The position numbers were made by a program, and so were the translations under genes. From contig OU696590.1 in assembly GCA_916048095.2 (NCBI GenBank), forward strand, positions 6,293,552-6,357,551: a stretch of DNA of 64,000 nt, in the 5' to 3' direction. The DNA is from Sacculina carcini (taxonomy: Eukaryota > Arthropoda > Thecostraca > Sacculinidae). Position 1 is the first letter of the stretch. Every line of letters starts with the position of its first letter. The notes beneath the pieces were generated by a model, which was given only the letters and a program-made list of their open reading frames with translations, searched no databases and had not been told where the DNA came from. Positions 43,506 through 54,871 of this stretch are shown one piece after another.

Positions 43506-45848
43506 ATGCAGCCATTTCTGAACTGGATTTCGTCTGTTGAACACAGTTTTCACATACAGTCAGTTTACTTCGTGTTCAAGGTGAATATGCCTGAAGACAT
43601 GCAAGCAATGAGCAACAACATCGACATTGAGGAGGCGTTTGCCAAACACCTCGCCTGGACCGGTGTTACCGAAAAGGCAGCAAGGCTATGCTACCACTAT
43701 AACAAGACTTCAAAGTGGGCAATGCTTTCCAACTGGAAGAAGACCATTCGCCAATGTCCAGCGTACTATGTGCGCTATCTCAAAATCTACTCGGCGAAAA
43801 TGACCAACAAGAAGCCCAGCAAAGTTCTGACTATGTGTGGCAAGCACACGACATTGATGAGAGACTTGGAGATCTCCCTACGAATGTACACGATAAGGTG
43901 GCTTCAAGACTTCGTAGAGCAGCAGCAAGGAGTCATTGTTCTGCTCGATTATATGAACATTATACTGTCGGCCAGAGAACACATCGACCAAGAAGAGCAG
44001 ACCACCGCTCAAACTTGCTGCATGCCCATTTTCCAAGCATCAAGATCAAACAGCAAAAAGTCAAAAGGAAGTACCAATGCACACCAGGTGTTACACCAGT
44101 GTGTGCTCTGCCTCAAGGCAATAGTCGGCGACAAGAAATCCATCAGTAATATCGTCCTGAATCGGGACAATATCCTAGTACTGGTGCGTTGCGTTGACTT
44201 CATCAAACAGGAGTCTTCGGAAACGAGCATTACCGATCGAATGACATCAACGATCACGGACATTCTCAATACGTTGGCCGAATACGACCCAAATATCGGC
44301 GCTGCGCTTGAAGAGGTTCGCCACACGGATCTCCGCAATCATCAACTGGACAAATTAAGCGATGTAGTCACTCAATTTGAAGAACCTGGGTCTCAATCGC
44401 CATGCATTGAGATGCAAGATGCAACCGATGAGGTCTTCTTTGCAAATGATGAGTTCTCACCGTCATGTGCAGGTGATATGAAAATATCGACGGCACCAGA
44501 GGGATCAGTGGAATGTGCAAGCACATTATCTCCAGAATTATACCCATACACGTCGCCATTATCATCGCCAAAGCCAAGTGTGAAATTCAATTTACAGCCG
44601 ACACACAACTCGTCTCAACTCGTCGTCGACGGCACCAACACTGAGACGGTCAGTGTGGACCTGGTGTCTGCGGCGACCGAGGCGAGCAGCTCAATTGAGG
44701 CGGCAACGTGTCCCACCAAGTACTCGCTGGTCGATTTTGAGCTGATCCGCGTGATTGGACGCGGCAGCTTCGGCAAGGTCATGATGGCGGAGCTGCGACA
44801 AACTCGACGCGTGTACGCCATTAAAGCGATGAAGAAGGGAATGTTCACCAACGGCGTGAAAATCGATTCATTACACACAGAGAAGCGCGTGTTTGAGACG
44901 GTGTCCAACCACCCGTTCCTGGTGGGACTGCACTCGTGCTTCCAGAGTCCCACTAGGCTGTTTTTCGTGATTGAGCTAGTGCGTGGCGGCGACCTCTTGC
45001 TTCACATGGATCGCTACGGCAAACTGCCCGAGCCGGACGTCATGTTCTACTCGGCCGAGATTTGCGTGGCACTCAAATTTCTGCACGAGAAAGGCATCAT
45101 CCATCGTGACCTAAAGCCGGACAATGTGCTGATCGACCACGAGGGTCACATCAAGCTCACTGACTACGGCCTGTGCAAGCAGGGAATGCGACCGGGCGAC
45201 AGGACGTCCAGCTTCTGCGGCACGCCCGGCTACATGGCGCCGGAGATAGTGTATGGCGAGAGTTACGACTTCAGTGTGGACTGGTGGTCGCTGGGCGTGC
45301 TCATGTTAGAGATGATGACAGGTCGCAATCCGTTCAATATTGACGACAATTCTGATACATCCTATAGTGACGACGATTCTGATACGTCCTATAGTGATGA
45401 TAATTCTGATACGTCCTATAGTGACGATAATGTTCATACGTCCAATGAGGACACCAACATACCGCCAGTTATATGGCGTATGATGTGTGCTCTCAAGAAG
45501 ACCATCCACATCAAGCTGACGCCGTTCTTATCGGTGGAGGCGCGCAACATCATCAAGGGATTTCTCAAGAAGAACCCGGTGGAGCGACTGGGCTGCCATC
45601 CAGATACCGGTATTCAAGACATATTTGGTGACAAGTTCTTTATGGGCCTCGACTGGCACTTACTGGAGCAAAAACGGCTGACACCGCCGTACAAGCCGCA
45701 CGTCGAGACCGAACGCGACCTGGCAAACTTTCCGCCCGAGTTCACCGATGAGCCGGTGCAACTGACACTCGACAACAATACGTGTACACAACGTATTAAC
45801 CAGAGCGATTTTGACGGATTCGACTATGTCAACCCGTTACTGATATAG
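43506..45848 (+). CDS. Chimeric formin GBD/FH3 - atypical PKC-like kinase, copy 6
   Basis: 780 aa, same protein as copy 4 (KKGMFTNG, LMLEMM, EQKRLT and the shortened linker). Open throughout. Confidence 0.93.
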   Translation: MQPFLNWISSVEHSFHIQSVYFVFKVNMPEDMQAMSNNIDIEEAFAKHLAWTGVTEKAARLCYHYNKTSKWAMLSNWKKTIRQCPAYYVRYLKIYSAKMTNKKPSKVLTMCGKHTTLMRDLEISLRMYTIRWLQDFVEQQQGVIVLLDYMNIILSAREHIDQEEQTTAQTCCMPIFQASRSNSKKSKGSTNAHQVLHQCVLCLKAIVGDKKSISNIVLNRDNILVLVRCVDFIKQESSETSITDRMTSTITDILNTLAEYDPNIGAALEEVRHTDLRNHQLDKLSDVVTQFEEPGSQSPCIEMQDATDEVFFANDEFSPSCAGDMKISTAPEGSVECASTLSPELYPYTSPLSSPKPSVKFNLQPTHNSSQLVVDGTNTETVSVDLVSAATEASSSIEAATCPTKYSLVDFELIRVIGRGSFGKVMMAELRQTRRVYAIKAMKKGMFTNGVKIDSLHTEKRVFETVSNHPFLVGLHSCFQSPTRLFFVIELVRGGDLLLHMDRYGKLPEPDVMFYSAEICVALKFLHEKGIIHRDLKPDNVLIDHEGHIKLTDYGLCKQGMRPGDRTSSFCGTPGYMAPEIVYGESYDFSVDWWSLGVLMLEMMTGRNPFNIDDNSDTSYSDDDSDTSYSDDNSDTSYSDDNVHTSNEDTNIPPVIWRMMCALKKTIHIKLTPFLSVEARNIIKGFLKKNPVERLGCHPDTGIQDIFGDKFFMGLDWHLLEQKRLTPPYKPHVETERDLANFPPEFTDEPVQLTLDNNTCTQRINQSDFDGFDYVNPLLI

Positions 45849-48281
45849 CTCGAGGAGTCACGGTGTCATGGTGAATTTGTGAAGACACTGAAAGCAGGCG
45901 ACAATGAGTAGCTTGGCAGCTATGATACCCCCGCCTCTGAGCGGATAATACTTTCCTCCGGGAAAGGGGGACCTGTAGCCACAGTAGATGTTTCAGCTAC
46001 ATGGACAAGTCTAATTTTTCAACGCAGCGGTCGAAAATGAATAGAAAAGTCTGGACAGCCGAAATAAACATGCTACCATCTTGAGTGATGTGTTTTGAGA
46101 TGCTTAAATTGTTCTTAGTTCTTGTTCTAAATGCTAAACCGGTGCTGTTGTTGTTTTTATCCAAATTGCCCGCCAAGAGATCTATTTCTGCAGCGTGGCA
46201 TTAATTTGGGGAAAAACAATAATTTGCATTATCCAACTGGAATGTTGTTCAGGCTCCCCATAACACACAAGCACACACACATCACTAGATCTGTAAATTT
46301 TATGTGATAAATTTTGGCGTTTTATCCTATTATTATGTGACGAAAAATGTCCAAATATGTTGTAAAAATCCGACAAATTTCATTTTCAATAATTCAATTT
46401 TTGTGTAACATGTTAACTTCGTAGATTATTTGTAATACAAGCATGCGTCCATCTAATTTTACAGAGTGTATTCAAAAATAGTTACGGCGGTGTGAAGTCA
46501 AAATGACAAAGCCAAAAAGACAAAAAATATCACTGAAAATCGTGAATTCTTTGGTCAATATTCTTCCATCTACTCCTCATAAACCAGCAATGACACAGCT
46601 ATACGAATAATACCACTGTGTAGAGAATTTTGTGTTCTATAAGATACGCTATTATGTATACCCAAAAATTATTATCAAATTGTGTAAAAATGCCAAAATT
46701 CAAATATACATCCAAAACTTTACTTTAACAACGTGCGACAAAAATTAATCAATTTTTATACCTATTTCTCACTAACTTATTTGTTACACATCAAGATAAA
46801 TTATACCATCGTGCTAAAAATTTTGTTTTCTACAATACGGTATAATTAATTTTCGAAAGTGTTCCTAAAGGAAGTTACGGCGGTGTGAGGTCAAAATTAC
46901 ATGTTGCCAATTTGACAGCTATTATGCGCACTTGCGATTACACATGAATATGCACTGATTTAATTTCACTGAAGCCCAATACAATTAAGAATGCATCATA
47001 ATAGCTCCAAACATATATTGTGTTGTTATTTTGCGTAGAGTTTAATTAATGCTACACTATAATGAATAGAAAGGCTTTATTGTCTGCTGGCTGGATTCCT
47101 TTTGTTGTATTAATTGAATATGAATTTTACGACGGGCGGGCTTAAATGTATCTATAAAGAGTGGGATTAAATGATAGCCAGGTATATGATATTTTGATAG
47201 CAGTAAATATTCTAGCGGTAAAAGTAGAATAGCTCTTAAGCAAATGATGTCGGATAATGATGTGAACACTTAAATATATTTTGCAATCTGATGATAAATG
47301 TACTACCAATAATACGTAGCAGAACATAGATTGCAAAAGGGTTGTAATATCGGTGTAATCTAAAAAATAACAACTGTATTAAAATGATGCATTAGCGGAA
47401 GCATTAACCGGGAATTATAGACATGATATGATATTTTATTTTATTTTATATTTGGTTATTAAATTATTCCTGACGACGGGCGGGCTTAAATATGAGGCGG
47501 GTGGATTGAATAATATTTCGTCAATTATTAGTATACGAATATGCAAATTCAGAACAAGAATGTTCTATTGGTTTAGATTTTACAATTTAGAGTTTTGTAT
47601 TAGACTGGCTTTTTGATTTAAATATATATTAATTTTGTATTATTAATTGTTCCGCACGACGGGCGGGTTTAAACATTCTACTTACCGTGTAGAATGAACT
47701 CATATACAAAACTCACGGGCTTGACTTCAAGATCCAGATTCACTAATGAAAATGTGAATTAAATGATGTATAATTAAATCACATTTTTCAATAAATGTGA
47801 ATTTAGCTGTGTTACCGTTTGGTTTCTATACTATATTGGCGGGTTGAGAGAATAGTATTGGTGGGCCGCGTGTTTGAGACCCCTGGCGTAGAAAATCTCA
47901 AGCTTCTGATTACAAATTATGATTGAATCAGTACATTTTGTGATCACAAACTAATAAGTTATATCATCATAGATTAGGCTGGGTTGGGTAAAGATGGGAT
48001 GGTTGGGATGGGTTTGGCAGGTTTGGTTCAGGTTATATTGGGTTTAAAGTTAGCAGAAAATATGATAATTTCTAGCAGTACATATTATAGCGGGAAAAGT
48101 AGAATAGTATTTGAGCAAATAGTGTTGGGAAATGATGCTGAGCTAAAAATATATTTTGGAAACATTCTGATGACAAGATTTCATAATTTTTAATTGTGTT
48201 TGTTTCGTGTTTGATTTCTGAATTATTCCGCGCGACGGGCGGATTTAAATATGAGGCGGGTTGAAGGAAATTTTTTTGTCA
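45849..48281. other. Non-coding spacer of unit 6
   Basis: Common type. GACGGGCGGG boxes near 47131, 47475, 47658 and 48234. No gene is seen. Confidence 0.6.
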
Positions 48282-48286
48282 AAATA

Positions 48287-48455
48287 TGTGATGAAATTGG
48301 AAACCACTTGGATGTATTGGTTACTGCGTCTTGTGTTAATCGTGTTCATCTTCATTCCCTTGTTCTGTATCTTTTCGTCACTGTCATTCGTCGCTGTGCA
48401 ATAAATCGCTTGTGAGAAGCGTGTGTACAATGTCAGCAAGGGCGGTGAAACAACA
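48287..48455 (+). repeat. 5' LTR, copy 6 (169 bp)
   Basis: Shortened form; CTTGTGTTAATCG variant as in copy 2. Confidence 0.8.
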
Positions 48456-49221
48456 AGCTATTTCGGCTCCGACTTCAGCTCCAAATGTGTTGCGCTCCGA
48501 CATGATGAAGGGTTTCGACGACACAGGTGATGTGATCGCATGGCTCAAAAAAGCTGAATTGGTCGCTAAGCTTACTGGAGTCACTGATTTGCAGAGTTTT
48601 GTGCCTTTATTTCTAGAGGGAGCAGCATTGGCCTTTTATCTTGAGTTGAGTGTTGAGGCTCAATCAGATTATGAGTTGATTAAGTCGAAACTTCGAGAGG
48701 CATTTTCAAGCACTCCGGTGGATTCTTTCGTGTTATTGAAGAGTGTGATGTGGCGTGGTGAGCAAGTTGATGTATATGCGAATTAAATACGTCGGTTAGC
48801 GGGTCTGTGTGGGTTTGAAGGTGATGCATTGGAGCTCGCCGTAAAGTTGGCGTTTATCAGTGGGTTTCCAGGCAGGATCTCGGCAGGGTTGCAGGAATGT
48901 GATGTGCAACAGACGACAATGGAGGCTCTTCTCACAAAGGCTCGGATACTGGCGCGGTCGGTGGTAAGTGCTGTGGCCACTGAGCCCAGCGTCGCAGCTG
49001 ACACCAGTGTTTCTGCGACAGCTCAGCGCCCTGTTGAGCGGCGTAATGGATTTGTTGGACGGTGTTTTAATTGTGGAGGTCCACATACGGCTCGTCATTG
49101 CAAGAAAAATGTGCCCCGGTGCTTCAAATGTGGCACAGTTGGTCACAGGGCAGTGCACTGGCAGTTGGGAAACGATGGTGGGGAAGTTGCTGCGCCAGCG
49201 GCTTCCCCCGCGATGTTGTGA
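48430..49221 (+). pseudogene. gag pseudogene, copy 6
   Basis: TAA at 48784-48786; first knuckle GGPHTARHC; second knuckle Cys to Trp. Confidence 0.85.
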
Positions 49222-50664
49222 TGGCGCGAACAAATGATCTTACATACGTGACGGTTTCGATTTGCGGACGGCAAGTAAAGGCTTTGTTGGACACAGGATG
49301 TTCTACATCTATTATTTCAAGTAAATTGAGTGTTCCGAGCCACAGTGAAGTGACACGTGTTATGACGGAGGACGGACGTGAAGTTGTGTGCTCAAATTCG
49401 TGTGTGATTGATATAGTCATCAATACAATACGATTTAAAACTCGAGTCGTTGTCTTCCCTAGCATTGTTAGTGACTATGAGGTCATTCTGGGCATGGATG
49501 ATATTGGACAATTTGAAGAAGATGTTTCAAAAGATGGTGTGAGGTTTGGCTTGTTGAGAAGTGAACGTGTCAGCAATGTTCGTGATGACATGGCTAGCTC
49601 TGCTACAGCACGCAAAACTGTGCCAGAAAAAATTGTTGACGAGGATTTCGTTGCGAACTTCAATGGCTCATATTGGGAAGTGCAGTGGCTATTGAAAAAT
49701 AAATCGCCGTTATTGAAGAGATCCATTGGTTGTTACAAACAGACAATGAGAGGAGTGACAAAGAATGCGTTTGACTGTGAAGTGAAGAGATGGATAGAAG
49801 AATGTATACTGGTTCCTTGGCACGAGTATGTGGAGAAAAGCGTTCTGCCTCTGTTGGCAGTCGTTCAAGAAACGAAGGGGAAAATTCACCCTGTAATTGA
49901 CTTCAGGGAATTGAACGCTTACGTCAAGAGCCACACTGGGGATGAGTGGATTGATGTTTGTGCAGACAAGTTACCAGTGTCTAACCAGGCTTGGTTTTGG
50001 TCTTTGTTCGGGACCCAGAATTATGACAAGAATTCTACGTAGTGTCTTGGATAAATCAGAGAGAATAGCTAACGCCACTGATTCATACGTAGACGACATC
50101 ATTGTCGACACGTCGAAAGTCGAGGCCAGTGAAGTGGTCCGACATCTGAAGTTGTACGGACTTGCGGCAAAGGAGCCAGCGTCCATTGATGGTGGCAGTG
50201 TACTCGGTCTGAAAGTGCAAACGAATCATGATGGTGTCTTGGAATTTCGCAGAGGAAACGAGATCCCGGAATTGAAAAAGGACTTGACCAAACGAGAATT
50301 GTTCTCCATATGTGGCAAGCTGGTGGGACATTACCCCATAGCAGGATGGCTTAGACCAGCGTGCAGTTTTATAAAACGACAAGCCTCATCTTGCGACTGG
50401 GATGATCCAGTGCCTCGTGCTGTTTTGGATATGACTGAGGAAATGTTGAACCGGACCAGAGGCGAAGATCCGGTGAAGGGTAAATAGGTGGTGCCGCATA
50501 CCAAAGCCGGTGTGATATGGTGCGACGCCAGCAATTTAGCCATCGGAGCGGCTGTAGAAGTGGATGGTGTTTTAGTGGAAGATGAGTCGTGGCAACGAAA
50601 GAAAAGTGACTTTGCACATATCAATGTTGCGGAACTGGAGGCAGTGTCCCGAGGACTGACTTGA
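49221..50664 (+). pseudogene. pol pseudogene, copy 6 (IN deleted)
   Basis: As in copy 4: RT gap at ~49974, TAG at 50485-50487, integrase deletion at ~50664. Confidence 0.87.
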
Positions 50665-50834
50665 GGCCTGTAGTAGGTGAAAATGCTGGAGGCTCAGCAA
50701 CGGAAAATGCACACATGAAACGAGTGGTTCTGATGTCATACCTCGCAGATCTACTAGAGTGAAAAGACAGCCGATTAGGTTTCAAGATTACATTCTGGAA
50801 AGTGATGATCATTGATCTTAAGATCAAGAGGGAG

Positions 50835-50883
50835 TGTGATGAAATTGGAAACCACTTGTCTGTAAGCGCATGGTTTTGGTATG

Positions 50884-50957
<74 letters not shown>

Positions 50958-51248
50958 GCTGGACTGTCTTGTGTTTAGGTGTGTTTGTGTTGACCTTGGC
51001 GAAGGTCAAAGGCCGGTTGTGTAAGCTTAGGTGGGTTGGTGTGTGGATCGGATAGTGTGCGGTTGTACAGGTGTATGGTCGTGTAGGTGTGTGTTGAGTA
51101 GGGTTGTGTATAATCGGATGTATTTGTTACTGCGTCATGTGTTAATCGTGTTCATCTTCATTCCCTTGTTCTGTATCTTTTCGTCACTGTGCAATAAATC
51201 GCTTGTAAGAAGCGTGTGTACAATGTCAACAAGGGCGGTGAAACAACA
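50835..51248 (+). repeat. 3' LTR, copy 6 (414 bp)
   Basis: TGTGATG...ACAACA with (GT)n of ~70 bp at 50886-50955. Confidence 0.8.
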
Positions 51249-51253
51249 AAATA

Positions 51254-51643
51254 AAAATATAAAAAAATATATTTTGACTTTTCCATATTTTAAGATTTTT
51301 ATGAGTTTACTTTTTTCTTTTTACAATATATTTTATGAATATAATACGAATTTTATTGTATGAATTGTTCCGCAAAACGGGCGGGTATACTCAATTATTT
51401 GCCACATGCTAGTATACAATAAACATCATTGATTGCATAGCATAAAATTCCCTAAATTATGCCAGTCACAAGTGCCCATTAGTTGTTTTCACGAGTTTTT
51501 ATTATGAAATTTATTTACGAGGAAATATATAGACATATGTAGGAATACTATATTTATTACAACCGCAACTGCCGATTAGTTGATTATCACGAGTTTTCAT
51601 TAGAAATCTATTTACGAGGTAACTAGTGAAGTAGTTGTGTTTG
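51254..51643. other. Spacer between element 6 and kinase copy 7
   Basis: AT-rich; CGGGCGGG box near 51379 and unit boundary at 51408. No gene is seen. Confidence 0.55.
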
Positions 51644-53989
51644 ATGCAGCCATTTCTGAGCTGGATTTCGTCTGTGGAACACAGTTCTCACCTACAGTCA
51701 GTTTACTTCGTGTTCAAGGTGAATATGCCTGAAGACATGCAAGCAATGAGCAACAACATCGACATTGAGGAGGCGTTTGCCAAACACCTCGCCTGGACCG
51801 GTGTTACCGAAAAGGCAGCAAGGCTATGCTACCACTATAACAAGACTTCAAAGTGGGCAATGCTTTCCAACTGGAAGAAAACAATTCGCCAATGTCCAGC
51901 GTACTATGTGCGCTATCTCAAAATCTACTCGGCGAAAATGACCAACAAGAAGCCCAGCAAAGTTCTGACTATGTGTGGCAAGCACACGACATTGATGAGA
52001 GACTTGGAGATCTCCCTACGAATGTACACGATATGGTGGCTTCAAGACTTCGTAGAGCAGCAGCAAGGAGTCATTGTTCTGTTCGATTATATGAACATTA
52101 TACTGTCGGCCAGAGAAAGCATCGACCAAGAAGAGCAGACCAACGCTCAAACTTGCTGCATGCCCATTTTCCAAGCATTAAGATCAAACAGCAAAAAGTC
52201 AAAAGGAAGTACCAATGCACACCAGGTGTTACACCAGTGTGTGCTCTGCCTCAAGGCAATAGTCGGCGACAAGAAATCCATCGGTAATATCGTCCTGAAT
52301 CGGGACAATATACTAGTACTGGTGCGTTGCGTTGACTTCATCAAACAGGAGTCTTCTGAAACGAGCATTACCGATCGAATGACATCAACGATCACGGACA
52401 TTCTCAATACGTTGGCCAAATACGACCCAAATGTCGGCGCTGCGCTTGAAGAGGTTCGCCAGACGGACCTCCGCAATCATCAACTGGACAAATTAAGCGA
52501 TGTAGTCACTCAATTTGAAGAGCCTGGGTCTCAATCGCCATGCATTGAGATGCAAGATGCAACCGATGAGGTCTTCTTTGCAAATGATGAGTTCTCACCG
52601 TCATGTGCCGGTGATATGAAAATATCGACGGCACCAGAGGGATCTGTGGAATGTGCAAGCACATTAACACCAGAATTATACCCATACACGTGGCCATTAT
52701 CATCGCCAAAGCCAAGTGTGAAATTCAATTTACAGCCGACACACAACTCGTCTCAACTCGTCGTCGACGGCACCAACACTGAGACGGTCAGTGTGGACCT
52801 GGTGTCTGCGGCGACCGCGGCGGCGAGCAGCTCAATTGAGGCGGCAGCGTGTCCCACCAAGTACTCGCTGGTCGATTTTGAGCTGATCCGCGTGATTGGA
52901 CGCGGCAGCTTCGGCAAAGTAATGATGGCGGAGCTGCGACAAACTCGACGCGTGTACGCCATTAAAGCGATGAAGAAGGAAATGTTCACCAACGGCGTGA
53001 CAATCGATTCATTACACACAGAGAAGCGCGTGTTTGAGACGGTGTCCAACCACCCGTTCCTGGTGGGACTGCACTCGTGCTTCCAGAGTCCTACTAGGCT
53101 GTTTTTCGTGACTGAGCTCGTGCGTGGCGGCGACCTTTTGTTTCACATGGATCGCTACGGCAAACTGCCCGAGCCGGACGTCATGTTCTACTCGGCCGAG
53201 ATTTGCGTGGCACTCAAATTTCTGCACGAGAAAGGCATCATCCATCGTGACCTAAAGCCGGACAATGTGCTGATCGACCACGAGGGTCACATCAAGCTCA
53301 CTGACTACGGCCTGTGCAAGCAGGGAATGCGACCGGGCGACAGGACGTCCAGCTTCTGTGGCACACCCGGCTACATGGCGCCGGAGATTGTGTATGGCGA
53401 GAGTTACGACTTCAGTGTGGACTGGTGGTCGCTGGGCGTGCTCATCTTAGAGATGATGACAGGTCGCAATCCGTTCAATATTGACGACAATTCTGATACG
53501 TCCTATAGTGACGACGATTCTGATACGTCCTATAGTGATGATAATTCTGATACGTCCTATAGTGACGATAATGTTCATACGTCCAATGAGGACACCAACA
53601 TACCGCCAGTTATATGGCGTATGATGTGTGCTCTCAAGAAGACCATCCACATCAAGCTGACGCCGTTCTTATCGGTGGAGGCGCGCAATATCATCAAGGG
53701 ATTTCTCAAGAAGAACCCGGTGGAGCGACTGGGCTGCCATCCAGATACCGGTATTCAAGACATATTTGGTGACAAGTTCTTTATGGGCCTCGACTGGCAG
53801 TTACTGGAGCAAAAACAGCTGACACCGCCGTACAAGCCGCACGTCGAGACCGAACGCGACCTGGCCAACTTTCCGCCCGAGTTCACCGATGAGCCGGTGC
53901 AACTGACACTCGACAATAATACGTGTACACAACGTATCAACCAAAGCGATTTTGTCGGATTCGACTATGTCAACCCGTTACTGATATAG
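51644..53989 (+). CDS. Chimeric formin GBD/FH3 - atypical PKC-like kinase, copy 7
   Basis: 781 aa and open. Private changes: FLSWISS, STLTPEL, EAAACPT, NGVTIDS, FFVTELV and a change in the hydrophobic-motif region (SDFVGFDYVN, Asp to Val). Catalytic Lys, HRD and DYG are retained. It is the last copy and lies convergent with the SFSWAP-like gene, ~2.9 kb from its exon 4. Confidence 0.93.
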   Translation: MQPFLSWISSVEHSSHLQSVYFVFKVNMPEDMQAMSNNIDIEEAFAKHLAWTGVTEKAARLCYHYNKTSKWAMLSNWKKTIRQCPAYYVRYLKIYSAKMTNKKPSKVLTMCGKHTTLMRDLEISLRMYTIWWLQDFVEQQQGVIVLFDYMNIILSARESIDQEEQTNAQTCCMPIFQALRSNSKKSKGSTNAHQVLHQCVLCLKAIVGDKKSIGNIVLNRDNILVLVRCVDFIKQESSETSITDRMTSTITDILNTLAKYDPNVGAALEEVRQTDLRNHQLDKLSDVVTQFEEPGSQSPCIEMQDATDEVFFANDEFSPSCAGDMKISTAPEGSVECASTLTPELYPYTWPLSSPKPSVKFNLQPTHNSSQLVVDGTNTETVSVDLVSAATAAASSSIEAAACPTKYSLVDFELIRVIGRGSFGKVMMAELRQTRRVYAIKAMKKEMFTNGVTIDSLHTEKRVFETVSNHPFLVGLHSCFQSPTRLFFVTELVRGGDLLFHMDRYGKLPEPDVMFYSAEICVALKFLHEKGIIHRDLKPDNVLIDHEGHIKLTDYGLCKQGMRPGDRTSSFCGTPGYMAPEIVYGESYDFSVDWWSLGVLILEMMTGRNPFNIDDNSDTSYSDDDSDTSYSDDNSDTSYSDDNVHTSNEDTNIPPVIWRMMCALKKTIHIKLTPFLSVEARNIIKGFLKKNPVERLGCHPDTGIQDIFGDKFFMGLDWQLLEQKQLTPPYKPHVETERDLANFPPEFTDEPVQLTLDNNTCTQRINQSDFVGFDYVNPLLI

Positions 53990-54684
53990 CTCGAGGTGTC
54001 ACGGTGTCATGGTGAATTTGTGAAGACACTGAAAGCAGGCGACAATGAGTAGCTTGGCAGCTATGATACCCCCGCCTCTGAGCGGATAATACTTTCCTCT
54101 GGGAAAGGGGGACCTGTAGCCACAGTAGATGTTTCAGCCACATGGACAAGTCTAATTTTTTAACGCAGCGGTGGAAAATGAATAGAAAAGTCTGGGCAGT
54201 CGAAATAAACATGCTACCATCGTGAGTGGTGTGTTTTGAGATGCTTAAATTGTTCTTAGTTCTTGTTTTAAATGTTAAACCGGTGCTGTTGTTGTTTTTA
54301 TCCAAATTGCCCGCCAAAGGAGATATATTTCTGCAGCGTGGCATTAATTTGGGGGGAAAAACAATAATTTGCATTATCCAACTGAAATGTTCCCCATAAC
54401 ACACAAGCACACACACATCACTAGAGCTGGAAATTTTGTGATAAATTTTGGCGTTTTATCCTATTATTATGTGACGAAAAATGCCCAAATATGTTGTAAA
54501 AATCCGACAAATTTCATTTTCAAAAATTCAATTTTCGTGTAACATGTTAACTTCGTAGATTATTTGCAATACAAGCATGCATCCAGCGACATTCCATTGG
54601 GAAACCACGCTGAGGGAGGCGAAAATTTCGTACTACGTAATAACAGTTTTACCTTGATTAAGACCTTCCGATTAGGTAGAGGTG

Positions 54685-54863
54685 CAGTGGCGGCGCCAGG
54701 TTTTTTTCCGGTAGGGGGCTGGGAATTAGACAAAAATAATGAGTAGGCTCTGGGAACCACAAGGAGGAAAACTCGAAATGTTCACGGTCACGATATTTTG
54801 GGGGACTTGGCATATTTTGCGTGGGGATTTAACCCTCCCATCCGCCCCTTGGAACCGCCACTG
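54685..54863 (+). mobile_element. Intact hAT-type MITE (179 bp)
   Basis: Left end CAGTGGCGGCGCCAGG and right end CCTTGGAACCGCCACTG are imperfect inverted repeats. TAGAGGTG at 54677-54684 and 54864-54871 is a perfect 8-bp target duplication, as expected for the hAT superfamily. No coding capacity. Confidence 0.85.
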
Positions 54864-54871
54864 TAGAGGTG

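Larger units (their letters stand above)
48282..51253 (+). mobile_element. LTR retrotransposon, copy 6 (integrase-deleted)
   Basis: Element 48287-51248 with AAATA at 48282-48286 and 51249-51253. The structure matches copy 4. The gag start (RSDMMKGFDD) is copy-2-like, unlike copy 4 (RSEMMKSFND), so an exchange tract covers the 5' end. Confidence 0.88.
43271..51407 (+). repeat. Array unit 6 (integrase-deleted element)
   Basis: 8,137 bp. Differs from unit 4 by single-base indels near 46525 and 46980, some substitutions around the 5' LTR/gag start, and GT-tract length. Confidence 0.9.
51408..54871 (+). repeat. Array unit 7 (terminal, no retroelement)
   Basis: Contains the kinase copy and ~600 bp of common 3' sequence. 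It then continues into right-flank sequence, part of which is also found in units 3 and 5. No LTR element follows. Confidence 0.85.
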
